Source: Lachnospiraceae bacterium (GTDB lineage: Bacteria > Bacillota > Clostridia > Lachnospirales > Lachnospiraceae). From it: DNA of 64,000 nt. Positions 22,985-32,966 of this stretch are shown piece by piece. The notes below the pieces were generated by a model that was not told the DNA's origin, ran no database searches, and was given only the letters and a program-made list of their open reading frames with translations. The stretch is from contig JAFYCS010000085.1 in assembly GCA_017539565.1 (NCBI GenBank), forward strand, positions 1 to 64,000. The letters run 5' to 3'. A program made the translations under genes and the position numbers. Position 1 is the stretch's first letter. Each line of letters opens with the position of its first letter.

Positions 22985-25681
22985 TCAGCGTACAACCAAA
23001 TAGTCACGGGCAGGAATAGTCTTGCCGTCATCGGTTACAAAATCTTCGGTAAAGCTGTAGTTTACATATACCTTGGTTCCGTCAGAATAGGTAGTGCAGC
23101 GTGCATAATCGCCGAGGATCTCGTGATCCTTCATTTCCTGATTGAAGCAGTGGCCTACCTCACGGTTATAACGTGAACACATATCCATCATACGGTCTCT
23201 CCATGCAGCATATTCACATCCGTAATACTCTGAGTACAGAGTCTTCTGCAGTGCAAAGGAACTTTCGCTCATGAATGTGAAGTTAAGTCCTGCACCGTAT
23301 TCAGCACAACGGAGAAGCTCTTCCTGGTCATCACCGCAGATGTTGATGGGTGAACCGGTATAATCGATATATCCGTGTATAGCTATCTGATAGAAAGGTA
23401 CGTTATGATCTATAATGGTATACTCGCTTCCCTTAAGATCCATATTGGTAACCATGTCTACAAAAGGTACTGCGTAATCGTTACCCATATTGATCATAAC
23501 CTTCTTATCATCCATGGACTTGAGCAGATCCATATTCTTCTGCTTAACATCCTCACGGCTGTGAGGCTCCTTACGATAGAAATCGGAGGATACATCCATA
23601 CCTATATCTTCGAAGGAAACGCCGGTACTGTACTTGCCTGCAGCTGCTACCAGATTATCAGCCATGGTCATTGCCAGAGGAGTATGGAGCAGATAGTAGC
23701 TCTTGAATCCCTCTCTTGCCGCATAGGTAACGTGACTGTAGTTAAAGAGCTCTGCACGTTCCTTGGTAAGCATTCTTGCTGCATCCCTGTAGGAAATGAA
23801 GCCGTTGAACACATTACTGCGGTGCTCATACTGGGTAATACCGTTCAGGTACAGATCCACACCGTAGCCTGCAGCCGATGTAGACAGATTGCTCAGATCT
23901 TTTGATGATCCAAGTGCTGCTACAGGATTAACGCTGGTAAGGATCTTCTGGTTTACACCACCGTTACACCAGCCGCTGTACTTAACTGAGAGCTTACCTA
24001 AAGCTACGGAGTTCAGATCCTTGATCATCTCCTCGGCATCCTTAAAGGATGTTAACTTAAGAGGAAGGGATACGGGCACACCAAGTACCTGCTGGATCTT
24101 GTCTACCGCACCAAGTATCTCTACTGTTACAGGAGCCTCATTATCTGTATTAAGTGTCATGTACTGACCATAAGTATTCTCAAGGTAATCCCTGTAGGCG
24201 TATGCCATATCTACATAGTCTGTAGAATCCAGGAAACGGTAACGCTGTACTATCTTCTCTCCCGCAGGAAGGTCAGATTTGAAGGAATATACAGCCGAAC
24301 TTGACATATTGGATATATCAAATTCCTGCTTAGCACAGATGGTATAATCCACATTTACAAAGTTATAATCGTTCTGCTTTCCGCTTACAAAAGCCTTAAC
24401 AGCTCCGTATGAAGAACCATCCTCAAGTATGCAGATGAAGGATCCGTCCTCACCGCAGGAATGTCCGATTACATTGAAGTAAGCCCTGGTATTATGGATC
24501 ACATACTTACGGCGCATTACATAATCCCAGCCGTACATATTTGCATAATAGTTGTTCTGGGCCGTCTTACCGTTATTATACTCGATGAGTCCGCCGCCAC
24601 CTTCGGGAACCAGCATAAAGCCGTCATCTGTCTTGCTGCCTGCTCCGAAGTAAGGAAGAGGAGTGAGCATTGTGATGGGTGCCGCGGGATCATACTCCAG
24701 TGAATCGAAAGGAATCTCAACCACCAGATCGTCACCATCCAGACGGAAATCCATCTCTACATTGAAGAGCTCGTTTTCTTCACCGGATTCGGACTGATCC
24801 AGTTCCTTATCCAGCTCGTACTCTTCGTATGTATAACCGGCACCTTCCATAGCCTTTTCGATCTGCTGCTTACGGTCTTCTCTTGCATTAGCCTTAAGAA
24901 CGTAGATAGGCTCGGTAGCAAGGATAGGATACTGCTCAAGGAGAGCATCCTTGTCATCACCCTTCTTCAGCTTATTGATATCGTACTTCTTGTACATATC
25001 CTTAACCATGGACGCATCGTTCTTTTCCATCTTTTCACGTAATGCATCCATTTCGGCAACTCTCTTAACCTTAGGTATGATATATTCTCTCTCAACCTTA
25101 CCTATGGTGTAGAATACCTTTACGGTATCACCTTCCTGCTTTATCTCGTAGATGCTGTTATCCACGCTGAAGGCTTTTGTATCATAGATGGTCTCCAGAC
25201 CGGACTTAATGGTATAGGTAAGGAGAAGGTTGGACATCATGTGGTTCTTCTCATCGGAAAGAGCCCTGCTGTCGCTTTCAGCATCTTCTATATATGAAGA
25301 CCATACCTTACCGGTAGACTTTTTGGTGATATTGAAATGAGTCGTAAGGGGATCCATCTCAAACTTTATGTCATTGCTTTCAAGGACAATAGGCTCCTCG
25401 CTTCCGTCAAATCCGTAGGGCTGGATGTTTACTTCCACTTCCGTAGGATTTACGAAATGAATGATAAGGAAAAAACCTAAACCTATGATCGCACAGAAAA
25501 CAACAGGGACGATCAGGCTCTTTAGGAAATCCCGTACGGCATTCCTGCGCTCTGTATTAGTTTCACCCCTGGGCCTTCTTCTGACCTTTACAGGTTTTTC
25601 CTTTTTTGCCGGTTTTTCTGCTTTGGCAGCCTTTTCAGCTGCAACCGGTTTTCCGTTTTTTTCCTTCTTATCCTCGCTCAT
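22985..25681 (-). CDS. Large membrane-anchored DUF5696-like protein
   Basis: An 898-residue protein that I match from memory to the DUF5696 group found beside carbohydrate ABC transporters in Firmicutes. Residues 1-50 are cytoplasmic, very Lys/Ala/Arg-rich and low in complexity. A single membrane helix spans about 56-77 and the remaining 820 residues are outside. The outer part has beta-rich N-terminal segments (to about 480) and a TIM-barrel-like C-terminal half, with runs such as VKYSGWCNGGVN, GVDLYLNGITQYEHRSN, YLLHTPLAMTMADN and SFEDIGMD. It is therefore a plausible glycoside-hydrolase-like or glycan-sensing ectodomain. No catalytic residues can be assigned by eye. It lies mid-operon between YIP1 and permease genes. 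Confidence 0.6.
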   Translation of the reverse strand: MSEDKKEKNGKPVAAEKAAKAEKPAKKEKPVKVRRRPRGETNTERRNAVRDFLKSLIVPVVFCAIIGLGFFLIIHFVNPTEVEVNIQPYGFDGSEEPIVLESNDIKFEMDPLTTHFNITKKSTGKVWSSYIEDAESDSRALSDEKNHMMSNLLLTYTIKSGLETIYDTKAFSVDNSIYEIKQEGDTVKVFYTIGKVEREYIIPKVKRVAEMDALREKMEKNDASMVKDMYKKYDINKLKKGDDKDALLEQYPILATEPIYVLKANAREDRKQQIEKAMEGAGYTYEEYELDKELDQSESGEENELFNVEMDFRLDGDDLVVEIPFDSLEYDPAAPITMLTPLPYFGAGSKTDDGFMLVPEGGGGLIEYNNGKTAQNNYYANMYGWDYVMRRKYVIHNTRAYFNVIGHSCGEDGSFICILEDGSSYGAVKAFVSGKQNDYNFVNVDYTICAKQEFDISNMSSSAVYSFKSDLPAGEKIVQRYRFLDSTDYVDMAYAYRDYLENTYGQYMTLNTDNEAPVTVEILGAVDKIQQVLGVPVSLPLKLTSFKDAEEMIKDLNSVALGKLSVKYSGWCNGGVNQKILTSVNPVAALGSSKDLSNLSTSAAGYGVDLYLNGITQYEHRSNVFNGFISYRDAARMLTKERAELFNYSHVTYAAREGFKSYYLLHTPLAMTMADNLVAAAGKYSTGVSFEDIGMDVSSDFYRKEPHSREDVKQKNMDLLKSMDDKKVMINMGNDYAVPFVDMVTNMDLKGSEYTIIDHNVPFYQIAIHGYIDYTGSPINICGDDQEELLRCAEYGAGLNFTFMSESSFALQKTLYSEYYGCEYAAWRDRMMDMCSRYNREVGHCFNQEMKDHEILGDYARCTTYSDGTKVYVNYSFTEDFVTDDGKTIPARDYLVVR

Positions 25682-25721
25682 GGCAACTCCTATCCTTTAA
25701 GTTCTCTCTGCTCGTAAGCTT

Positions 25722-26417
25722 CTACATTCGGAACATCAGCTCTCGGCCGATGGAGATAAAGTACGATACACCCTGGGTAACCATACTGAAGAATATCATC
25801 AGCAGGAATATCATGACCAGCACTGCAGCAAGTGATGCTATCGTAAAGAATATCGTCTTTGCTGCGGAATATGCATGTATCTGTCCCATACCGCATATGA
25901 TCAGGATCACGCACCACACAAGGGACAATACACTGAGTACCGAATAGAACTGTCCTTCTTCTATGGTTACAAAGTTACTTACTATCATAAGCGGGAGCTG
26001 GATGACCGGGTACGGAAGCATACCGTAGCATGTACCCATATACACATCACCCAGACGGCCTTTACCATCGAACAGAGTGGTCAGCGCCCAGTTACCCACA
26101 ACCCAGAGGGAAAGCGGGAATACTATACTGGCAATGTAAAGGAAGACGTTTACATCTTCCCAGTATACATTCAGGAATAAGAAGCTGGTATACTTCAGCT
26201 TTATGATACGCGTAAAGATAAACGCGATAAGGATCGTGTTTGCGGCTGCATAGCTTCCCCTGTGCTCATGGGTAAGCTTCCAAAAACCGTCCAGGGGATG
26301 TGTCAGGCAATAGAAAGCGAATTTCATCGTCTTTCCCCAATGCGCAAGCCACTCGGCACGCCTCATTCTCTTTTCTTCTTTACTCTCTGCTTTCTGATAG
26401 CTTCTGGATCTGGCCAT
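25722..26417 (-). CDS. YIP1-family membrane protein
   Basis: A 231-residue membrane protein with a basic N-terminal 40 residues and about five hydrophobic helices. The phrase THPLDGFWKLTHEHRGS before the first helix and GTCYGMLPYPVIQLPL between later helices match the bacterial YIP1 (Yip1 domain) pattern. The function is unknown. Genes of this family commonly sit with DUF5696 and NHL-repeat genes inside sugar-uptake operons, as here. The gap to the preceding gene is 37 nt and to DUF5696 40 nt. Confidence 0.8.
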   Translation of the reverse strand: MARSRSYQKAESKEEKRMRRAEWLAHWGKTMKFAFYCLTHPLDGFWKLTHEHRGSYAAANTILIAFIFTRIIKLKYTSFLFLNVYWEDVNVFLYIASIVFPLSLWVVGNWALTTLFDGKGRLGDVYMGTCYGMLPYPVIQLPLMIVSNFVTIEEGQFYSVLSVLSLVWCVILIICGMGQIHAYSAAKTIFFTIASLAAVLVMIFLLMIFFSMVTQGVSYFISIGRELMFRM

Positions 26418-26454
26418 TATTGTCCACCCTTTTCATTCTTAGTTTTATAGCTGC

Positions 26455-27978
26455 TTATCTTCTCAGTTTGAATATATCCGCATTATCGATCTCTTCTTTA
26501 AGAGAGAACACCTTACCTATAGCCATAGGTACTATAGCTAAAATAGCAATGAGTACAAGTATGGTGACTATATGTTCACGTATCCACTGCTTACGGTACT
26601 GTGCAAAAGCTCTTGAATAATTCTCATCATCATACTTGACTTCGAAGTATTCCATTGCTTCCTTATACTGCTTCTGGCTCAGAAGGTTACGTCCGATACC
26701 GATGTATGCCAGCTCATAGTTACCGTTGAGCATCTTAACTTCTTCCCAGCATGCCTTAGACTCATCATACTCACCTACATCAAAGTGTGCCATTGCATCA
26801 TATATAAGCTGGCCGTAATGAGTAGGGATAAAAAGTGTTATGGTACCGTCCAGCTGGTCAAGTACCAGCAGATCGTTATCCATGTGTTCGATGGAAACAG
26901 CCTTACGGAAATAACCTGCCTGGTTACCGTTACCACCGAATGCATATACCATATGTCCCTGATCATCATAACCGAAGAGACGTCCTCTGTTCTGATCCAG
27001 ACATACATAGATCTCGTTATCAAGCACCGTTACATCCTTAAAGTAGGAAGGACCGGTAATACCGCCGCCGCCGCCCCAGTACAGGTCGCCGTATACAGGG
27101 AACTCGCCGTCATAATAGCTGCCGTTCTTTACCAGGATATCGCTTCCGACCATGTTAAGTCTTCTTACGGCATCCACGGTACCGGACTTAAGATCCTCTT
27201 CCTTAAGACCGCCTGCAACTGCGTATATGAACCCTTCTTTATCCATATAGACATTGTCATATTCTGTAGGAACGAAAGATACCATCTGCTCACGCTGTGC
27301 CTGGGAAGCGAAACGTTTCCAGAGGTAATCCATGAAGTTATAGGATACACGGGTAGCTCCTACGAATCCGGAGAACACACCGTCTTCCTCAAACTTGAGC
27401 AGACCTTTGTTGATACCGGCTGCTTCAACATAAACACGTCCTGCTGTGTCTGCCACGATCTTGTCGGGACGGAAACCGGACTCTGCATCGATAGCCTGAT
27501 CTGTAGGTCTGGTAAACTCCATTTTGAAGTTAAGATCCTTATCTACACGGATAACACGGGCATTATCACGATCTGCTATGAACATATCCCCGTCTTCATC
27601 AACAGCGATATCAGCAGGTGATGCCAGTGTTGAAGGCTCAGCACCCTTTATCTCGGTTATCTCCCTTACAACGTTAAAGGAATCGGAACCGGTACGCTCG
27701 AATTCGATTATGCGGTTATTACCCGTATCACAAAGAAATACGTGATCACCCTTTACAAAAAGGGATTCGGGAGCCTTAAGGTTTTTACTCAACCCAAGTG
27801 CGCCAAAGTCAAATACCTGTGCAACAGTATATGCATCCGGGCTGTCCTGTACATCCCCCCAGTAATCATACACATAGGTATAATTGTCTTCTCCCGCTTT
27901 AACCGCCGTGAAACTTGAAAGTCCTACTCCCAGTACCACTGCTAAAGTTGTCACGATCCGTACGATCTTGTTTTTCAT
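26455..27978 (-). CDS. Exported NHL-repeat / TPR protein with C-terminal membrane anchor
   Basis: 507 residues. It has a signal peptide (1-28, ending near FTAVKAG) and an extracellular beta-propeller-like region (about 45-390) with NHL-type blades. Typical runs are GDHVFLCDTGNNRIIEFER, LASPADIAVDEDGDMFIAD and DNARVIRVDKDLNFKMEF. Two TPR-like helical repeats follow (AHFDVGEYDESKACWEEV and NLLSQKQYKEAMEYFEV, about 395-455). A hydrophobic anchor at about 470-490 and a short basic tail end the protein. Propellers of this kind bind ligands or act as lactonases, but no lactonase metal site could be confirmed. It is co-transcribed with the sugar permeases and is probably a sensor or scaffold on the outer face of the membrane. 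Confidence 0.75.
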   Translation of the reverse strand: MKNKIVRIVTTLAVVLGVGLSSFTAVKAGEDNYTYVYDYWGDVQDSPDAYTVAQVFDFGALGLSKNLKAPESLFVKGDHVFLCDTGNNRIIEFERTGSDSFNVVREITEIKGAEPSTLASPADIAVDEDGDMFIADRDNARVIRVDKDLNFKMEFTRPTDQAIDAESGFRPDKIVADTAGRVYVEAAGINKGLLKFEEDGVFSGFVGATRVSYNFMDYLWKRFASQAQREQMVSFVPTEYDNVYMDKEGFIYAVAGGLKEEDLKSGTVDAVRRLNMVGSDILVKNGSYYDGEFPVYGDLYWGGGGGITGPSYFKDVTVLDNEIYVCLDQNRGRLFGYDDQGHMVYAFGGNGNQAGYFRKAVSIEHMDNDLLVLDQLDGTITLFIPTHYGQLIYDAMAHFDVGEYDESKACWEEVKMLNGNYELAYIGIGRNLLSQKQYKEAMEYFEVKYDDENYSRAFAQYRKQWIREHIVTILVLIAILAIVPMAIGKVFSLKEEIDNADIFKLRR

Positions 27979-28001
27979 GCTGTCCCTCCGGTCCTACCGA
28001 A

Positions 28002-28907
28002 TTATTCCTTAATACCTGAACTTGCCATGGTCTCCAGTATCTGACTCTCTGAGAATACGAAGATCATGATGGGTACTATCATCGTAACTACCAGCACCGC
28101 AGCGCCCTGTCCGGTTCTTGCTATACCACCGGCCTGAATCTGCTGGAGTGCGAATACCATGGGCTTCTTCTCCTCAGAGTAGATATACATTGAAGCCCTG
28201 TTATTCCAAAGTGCCTGTACCTGGAAGATGATCAGTGTCATCCATGCAGGCTTAACGTTAGGCATAACTATTGTTGAGAAAACAGTCCACTCATTTGCAC
28301 CGTCTATCTTTGCAGCCTCGATAAGAGCTGTGGGAAGACCTTCCATGAACTGCTTCATAAGGAAAAGTCCGATAGGTGCCGCAAGTGCGGGGATTATGAT
28401 CGCCCAGTATGTATCGATCCAGCCCAGCTTACTGATGATGATGTAGTTGGGTATAGCACAAACATACCAGTTGAACATCATAGCGGTGGTAACTATTTTA
28501 AAGAAGCCCTGCCCGCCGGGGAAATCATACTTAGCAAGTACGAAAGCAGCCATTGATGCGATGAACAGATGTCCTGCAGTACCAACAAAGGTAATGAATA
28601 CGGTATTGAACACGTATCTGGAGAATGTAACCCAGCCTTTACCCATGGTAACAAACAGGTCTGCAAAGTTGTTCAATGTAGGACGCCTTGCAAAAACCCT
28701 GGGCGGGAACATGAACAGCTCATCCAGAGGCTTAAGGGCAGCCTCCACTGCATACACCAGAGGGAATACCATTACTATCGCTACCAGGAACAGGAAGATA
28801 TACAGGGCAATATCACCACCTATGGATCTGTTTGCCTTTCTCCTCCTGATCAGCGGTTTCTTGTAAGGCTTTTCCTCTACCACTTTCATTTTCTTCTTTT
28901 TGCTCAT
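28002..28907 (-). CDS. Sugar ABC transporter permease (MalG type), first pair
   Basis: A 301-residue permease with a Lys/Arg-rich N-terminus and six helices. The EAA loop is IEAAKIDGANEWTVF near 192-206, and the protein ends in SSGIKE, as MalG-type subunits do. With the 333-residue permease it forms the first of the two permease pairs in this operon, presumably serving the 979-residue fused binding protein. No ATPase gene is adjacent. Confidence 0.92.
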   Translation of the reverse strand: MSKKKKMKVVEEKPYKKPLIRRRKANRSIGGDIALYIFLFLVAIVMVFPLVYAVEAALKPLDELFMFPPRVFARRPTLNNFADLFVTMGKGWVTFSRYVFNTVFITFVGTAGHLFIASMAAFVLAKYDFPGGQGFFKIVTTAMMFNWYVCAIPNYIIISKLGWIDTYWAIIIPALAAPIGLFLMKQFMEGLPTALIEAAKIDGANEWTVFSTIVMPNVKPAWMTLIIFQVQALWNNRASMYIYSEEKKPMVFALQQIQAGGIARTGQGAAVLVVTMIVPIMIFVFSESQILETMASSGIKE

Positions 28908-28944
28908 AATTAATCCTTACTCCTAAAGAAATTTCAGAACAATC

Positions 28945-28970
28945 TGCTTATACTTGCTGCTTATACTTGC
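28945..28970. repeat. Two perfect tandem copies of a 13-bp unit
   Basis: TGCTTATACTTGC occurs at 28945-28957 and again at 28958-28970, in the 69-nt gap between the two permease genes of the first pair. The significance is unknown; it may be slippage or a binding site. Confidence 0.7.
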
Positions 28971-28976
28971 TTCTTA

Positions 28977-29978
28977 TCAGGTACCTACTCTTCTGAGCAG
29001 TGCCTGTATTGCCTTATTGCACAGTATCATCATCAGGAACAGTATAGCTGCTATAGCGCAGGCATATCCCATTTCAAATCTCTGTGAACCGTAGTCGATA
29101 AGGTGTGCAACTATGGTACGCGCTGCGTAGTCCGTACTGGGGAAACCGCAGAGCTGCATTGTTACATCTGCAACACCGAAGGAGGTAGTGATGGTCATAA
29201 CGGCACCGAACATAAGCATGGGCTTCATGGAAGGAAGGGTTATGTACCAGAGCTCCTGCCAACGGTTGCGTACACCGTCGATAGCACCGGCCTCGAAGAG
29301 TGATGTATCAACACCCTGAAGACCTGCAACGAAGGAAAGGAATCCTGTACCAAGACTCATCCACAGGATAACCACCATACATATCGGAAGCATGTACCTG
29401 GGATCGGTAAACCAGTACAGAGGATTGTCTATGATACCGAGGTTCATAAGGAATGCATTTGCATAACCGTATGCATCACCACGGAAGAATACTGAGAAGA
29501 TAACGAAACAGTTACCTGCGATGGAGGGTGCATAGAATATAATGACCGCCACGCTTCGGATCCATCTGGGAAGCTCGTTTATCATCCATGCGAAGACGAA
29601 TGACATTATGTATCCCAAAGGACCGGTAACCAGAGCTATGATCAGTGTGTTCTTTACACCTATCAGGAAGATATCATCCTCCAGCAGCAGGCTCATATAG
29701 TTACTGAGACCTATAAAACGTGCCGGCTGCAGAATGTTATAATAGGTGAAGCTGAAAAAGATCGATGCCACCACCGGGAACAGATAGAACAACGTAAACA
29801 GTATAGCATAGGGTGCCAGGAAGATGTAACAGTTCTTGTTAACCTTCGCCTTTCTCCATGCCACCTTCATCTTGTGCTTACGAAGTATGAAATACTTCTG
29901 GAAATAAGTCTCATTTCCCGAGAGCACAGGCATCTGTACTATGGGGGCGTTATTTTCTTTTGCCTTATCTTTTGCCAT
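28977..29978 (-). CDS. Sugar ABC transporter permease (MalF type), first pair
   Basis: A 333-residue permease with a long cytoplasmic N-terminus (about 1-50) and six helices. The EAA loop reads FEAGAIDGVRNRWQELW near 228-244, with Gly in place of the second Ala. It follows the fused binding-protein gene by 30 nt and precedes the MalG-type partner. Its assignment to carbohydrate import rests on the family and on the surrounding xylan genes. Confidence 0.92.
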   Translation of the reverse strand: MAKDKAKENNAPIVQMPVLSGNETYFQKYFILRKHKMKVAWRKAKVNKNCYIFLAPYAILFTLFYLFPVVASIFFSFTYYNILQPARFIGLSNYMSLLLEDDIFLIGVKNTLIIALVTGPLGYIMSFVFAWMINELPRWIRSVAVIIFYAPSIAGNCFVIFSVFFRGDAYGYANAFLMNLGIIDNPLYWFTDPRYMLPICMVVILWMSLGTGFLSFVAGLQGVDTSLFEAGAIDGVRNRWQELWYITLPSMKPMLMFGAVMTITTSFGVADVTMQLCGFPSTDYAARTIVAHLIDYGSQRFEMGYACAIAAILFLMMILCNKAIQALLRRVGT

Positions 29979-30008
29979 TTCTCTACCTCTTATTTCTTCC
30001 GTATAGGA

Positions 30009-32948
30009 TTATTCACCGTATACACTCATACCGAACTCTCTACGCTTCTTTGTGATCTCTTCATCGATCTTGATCGAATAATCGATGATGGTCTCACGCG
30101 TATCGTCCTTATCATTGATGCACTTACGTACTGCATTTGCAATGTGACGTCCTGTGAAGTATCCGCCGGGAACTTCCCTGATACCTACGGTGTAATCCCA
30201 CTGCTCACCAAGTACTGCTATATCCTCTACACTCCATGAAAGTCTGGAGAATGCATCCCTGTTAGCGGTATTATATCTTGCGGAAGCACCAAGGAGTGCC
30301 TCTATCTCGCGTCCGAATCTTACCTGGGTATCGGCATTTGCCCACCACTTCATGAACTCCCATGAGTTCTGCTTCTTAACCTCATCATCGGTAGCGATCA
30401 TCATAGTTGCATTACCTGTTATGAAGCAGCTGCGGTCTATTGTTCCGTCTTCCTTTTCGGTACCGGGTATCAGAGTGAAGTCCCAGAGACCTCTTATCTC
30501 GGGTGCGGATACCTGCAATGTATTATACATTGAGTAAGGCATTACACCTATAGGCATCTCACCTGAACGGAAACGGCTTACAAAGTCGAAGTATACCGGT
30601 ATACCGTAGTCGTTGAAGAATCTTACTGTATCGTCAAATGCTGATATACCTGCTTCGGTATCAACTGCTGTCTTTGTACCCTCTTTATTGTACATATCGC
30701 CGCCGTACTGGAACAGCAGTGTGAAGTACAGTGAAAGGTCGGGCTGGTTGGAAGCCACGGTAGTGGTTGCACCGGAGCTGGAGGATGAACCTGCAGCACT
30801 GGGCAGACCGATGGTCAGGTTATTACCCTGGATGGTAGGAAGCATTTCTATGATATCCTGCCAGGTGTTAGGGATCTCAAGCTCAAGCTCTTCAAGTACG
30901 TCCTTACGGTAGAACATAACGTTGAAGGTCTGCTGCTCGGGAACACCGTAAATATGTCCGTCAAGACTGATCTGCTCATAAGAGCTGGGTGAATAGTGGC
31001 TCAGTACTTCCTTGTAATCCGGGAACTGGGTGATATCCTCTGCAGCTCCACGGAGAGCGTAGTTTACGGGCTGGTCGGCACCTACGGAAAGAACCACATC
31101 AGGACCGCGTCCTGCCAGTACCGCATTAAGAAGCGCATCCGCACCAACTATCTTAACGTTAACCTTTATTCCTGTTTCGGGGGTAAATCCGTCATCTATC
31201 ATGGACTTTAAGATAGTACCCTGATCACGTCCGGTAAGCACCCAAACGGTAACAGCATCCTTTGCATCGCCGCCGGTGTAAACATCACCGACTGCATTAT
31301 AATCTACGAAGAATGATGCCACGAAAGATCTGATCTCATGCCATGCAGATTTGAAGAAATTGGTCTTCTCATTGTTAGGCTCTACGTTAGCACCTGTGAT
31401 CTGGATATAATCCACATCCAGCTTGGTCTCGCTTAAGTTGAGTGCTGCGGTACCAAGTGCAGTGATATTATCCTTGAAAGCAGTAAACTCAAGGGTTATC
31501 TTCTGGGGCTTGGCAACGAAACGCTCAAGCTGCTGTGCTATGGTCTGTGCGGTAGCTATATTGTCAGCCTTCTGTCCGCAGTATTCAACCATATCGTCAA
31601 CCAGCTTATAAAGCCTCTTGGACTCGATGTCCATAGCTTCGATTATCTCGGGATAGGTAGTATCGATCTTATAATCACGATACTGGTCAGGTGTCGATCC
31701 GGTATATACCAGAAGTCGTCTGTACACCTGGTTAAGTCTGTAGGTAGAACTCTCCAGATCGGAAAGGAGTTCACCAAGATGGCCAAGTGTAGCCTCAAGG
31801 CGGATAGTATGCTTGCCCTTGGTAAGAGCGAACTGGTAGTCATTGCCGTTCTCATCGGCAAGTCTCTTGCAATCCCAGTCATTTTCAAATGTAAAGGATA
31901 CTTCCTTAAGCTCCTCAAAAGGAACCTCGCCGTCGATCAGGACAGTTCTGTTGGACATACTGCCACGTGCGTAATTCTGGCGGGCCTTGATCATGATATT
32001 GTAAAGACCGTCCTGGGGAACTTCAAATTCCCACTCAACCCACATGCCGTTGCTTCTCCAGGAATCGCCACCGACATAATTAAGTACGGTAGTGGTAACA
32101 CTTGAAGGAGAAGTAGTAGGTGATGAACGGTCATATTTTGCATAAAGCGAAGATTCGGAACGGGTGGTGGACTTTTCGCCCTCAACCTGAAGGTTAAGGC
32201 CGGCATCACCTGTACCTATAGAAGATTTGGATGCGATATATTCGGAATAGGTGGGAAGCTTCTTCTCACCCATAACAACAAGCTTTCTTACTGCCATAGG
32301 CTCGTTATCTGCTTTAAGTGAAATGGTATTGGATCCTTTTTCAAAATAGAAAAGATAGGGATCTGCAACATATCCCATATCATCCCTGAAGTATGCCTTC
32401 TGCCAGTCAAATACTTCCACCTGCATCGGGCGGATCTCATTGCCCTGGTTATCGATCTTGGGCTCGGTCGCATCGGTCCAGATCCTTGTGAACTCAATAT
32501 TTGAAGCATCTTCAAAAGGAAGCTCACCGTTTATCATAAGGGTGCGCTCTACAGCAACACCTCTTGATTCGGGAGCAAAATACTCAAGATAAAGGTTGTA
32601 TAAACCTGCCTCGGGAACATTTACCGTCCAGGTTATCTCTGAACCGGGCTGTGTGAGTACGGCTTTGGAACCGCTGTAGTTATCTTCAACAGTCACATCT
32701 CCGCTGCTGTTGTAGCTGAACAGATCTACTTCCGCATCCTTGGAGGGCTTTGCAGCGCTTGCATGATTAACAAGATACTTGCTGTAAGTACCGTTTCTTT
32801 CCGCGCCTTCTATTTCCTTTGTAAGGTCCACTCCCTCATACTTTTCATGGAAATCGTAAACTTTTTTGCTGTTGATCACGATCATGGCTATGATCAATAC
32901 AGCTATAGCAGCCACAACGATAATGATGATATTCCGTTTTTTAGCCAT
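30009..32948 (-). CDS. Binding protein fused to two carbohydrate-binding-like domains
   Basis: A 979-residue, first gene of the sugar-uptake operon. It has an N-terminal signal anchor (7-26, no lipobox Cys). Two repeated beta-sandwich-like domains follow at about 80-240 and 260-420. Both contain the phrase pattern 'VPEAGLYNLYLEY/VPQDGLYNIMIKA', then 'RTLMINGELPFED/RTVLIDGEVPFEE' and 'ISLKA/IRLEA', as in CBM6/35-like or related galactose-binding folds. A helical linker spans about 425-560. The C-terminal 400 residues are a family 1 solute-binding protein (VTVWVLTGRDQGTI near 580, GIKVNVKIVGADALLNAVLAG, VPEQQTFNVMFYRKDVLEEL). A binding protein carrying its own glycan-binding modules is unusual. 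Confidence 0.85.
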   Translation of the reverse strand: MAKKRNIIIIVVAAIAVLIIAMIVINSKKVYDFHEKYEGVDLTKEIEGAERNGTYSKYLVNHASAAKPSKDAEVDLFSYNSSGDVTVEDNYSGSKAVLTQPGSEITWTVNVPEAGLYNLYLEYFAPESRGVAVERTLMINGELPFEDASNIEFTRIWTDATEPKIDNQGNEIRPMQVEVFDWQKAYFRDDMGYVADPYLFYFEKGSNTISLKADNEPMAVRKLVVMGEKKLPTYSEYIASKSSIGTGDAGLNLQVEGEKSTTRSESSLYAKYDRSSPTTSPSSVTTTVLNYVGGDSWRSNGMWVEWEFEVPQDGLYNIMIKARQNYARGSMSNRTVLIDGEVPFEELKEVSFTFENDWDCKRLADENGNDYQFALTKGKHTIRLEATLGHLGELLSDLESSTYRLNQVYRRLLVYTGSTPDQYRDYKIDTTYPEIIEAMDIESKRLYKLVDDMVEYCGQKADNIATAQTIAQQLERFVAKPQKITLEFTAFKDNITALGTAALNLSETKLDVDYIQITGANVEPNNEKTNFFKSAWHEIRSFVASFFVDYNAVGDVYTGGDAKDAVTVWVLTGRDQGTILKSMIDDGFTPETGIKVNVKIVGADALLNAVLAGRGPDVVLSVGADQPVNYALRGAAEDITQFPDYKEVLSHYSPSSYEQISLDGHIYGVPEQQTFNVMFYRKDVLEELELEIPNTWQDIIEMLPTIQGNNLTIGLPSAAGSSSSSGATTTVASNQPDLSLYFTLLFQYGGDMYNKEGTKTAVDTEAGISAFDDTVRFFNDYGIPVYFDFVSRFRSGEMPIGVMPYSMYNTLQVSAPEIRGLWDFTLIPGTEKEDGTIDRSCFITGNATMMIATDDEVKKQNSWEFMKWWANADTQVRFGREIEALLGASARYNTANRDAFSRLSWSVEDIAVLGEQWDYTVGIREVPGGYFTGRHIANAVRKCINDKDDTRETIIDYSIKIDEEITKKRREFGMSVYGE

Positions 32949-32966
32949 TTTTTCCTCCGAGACCCC

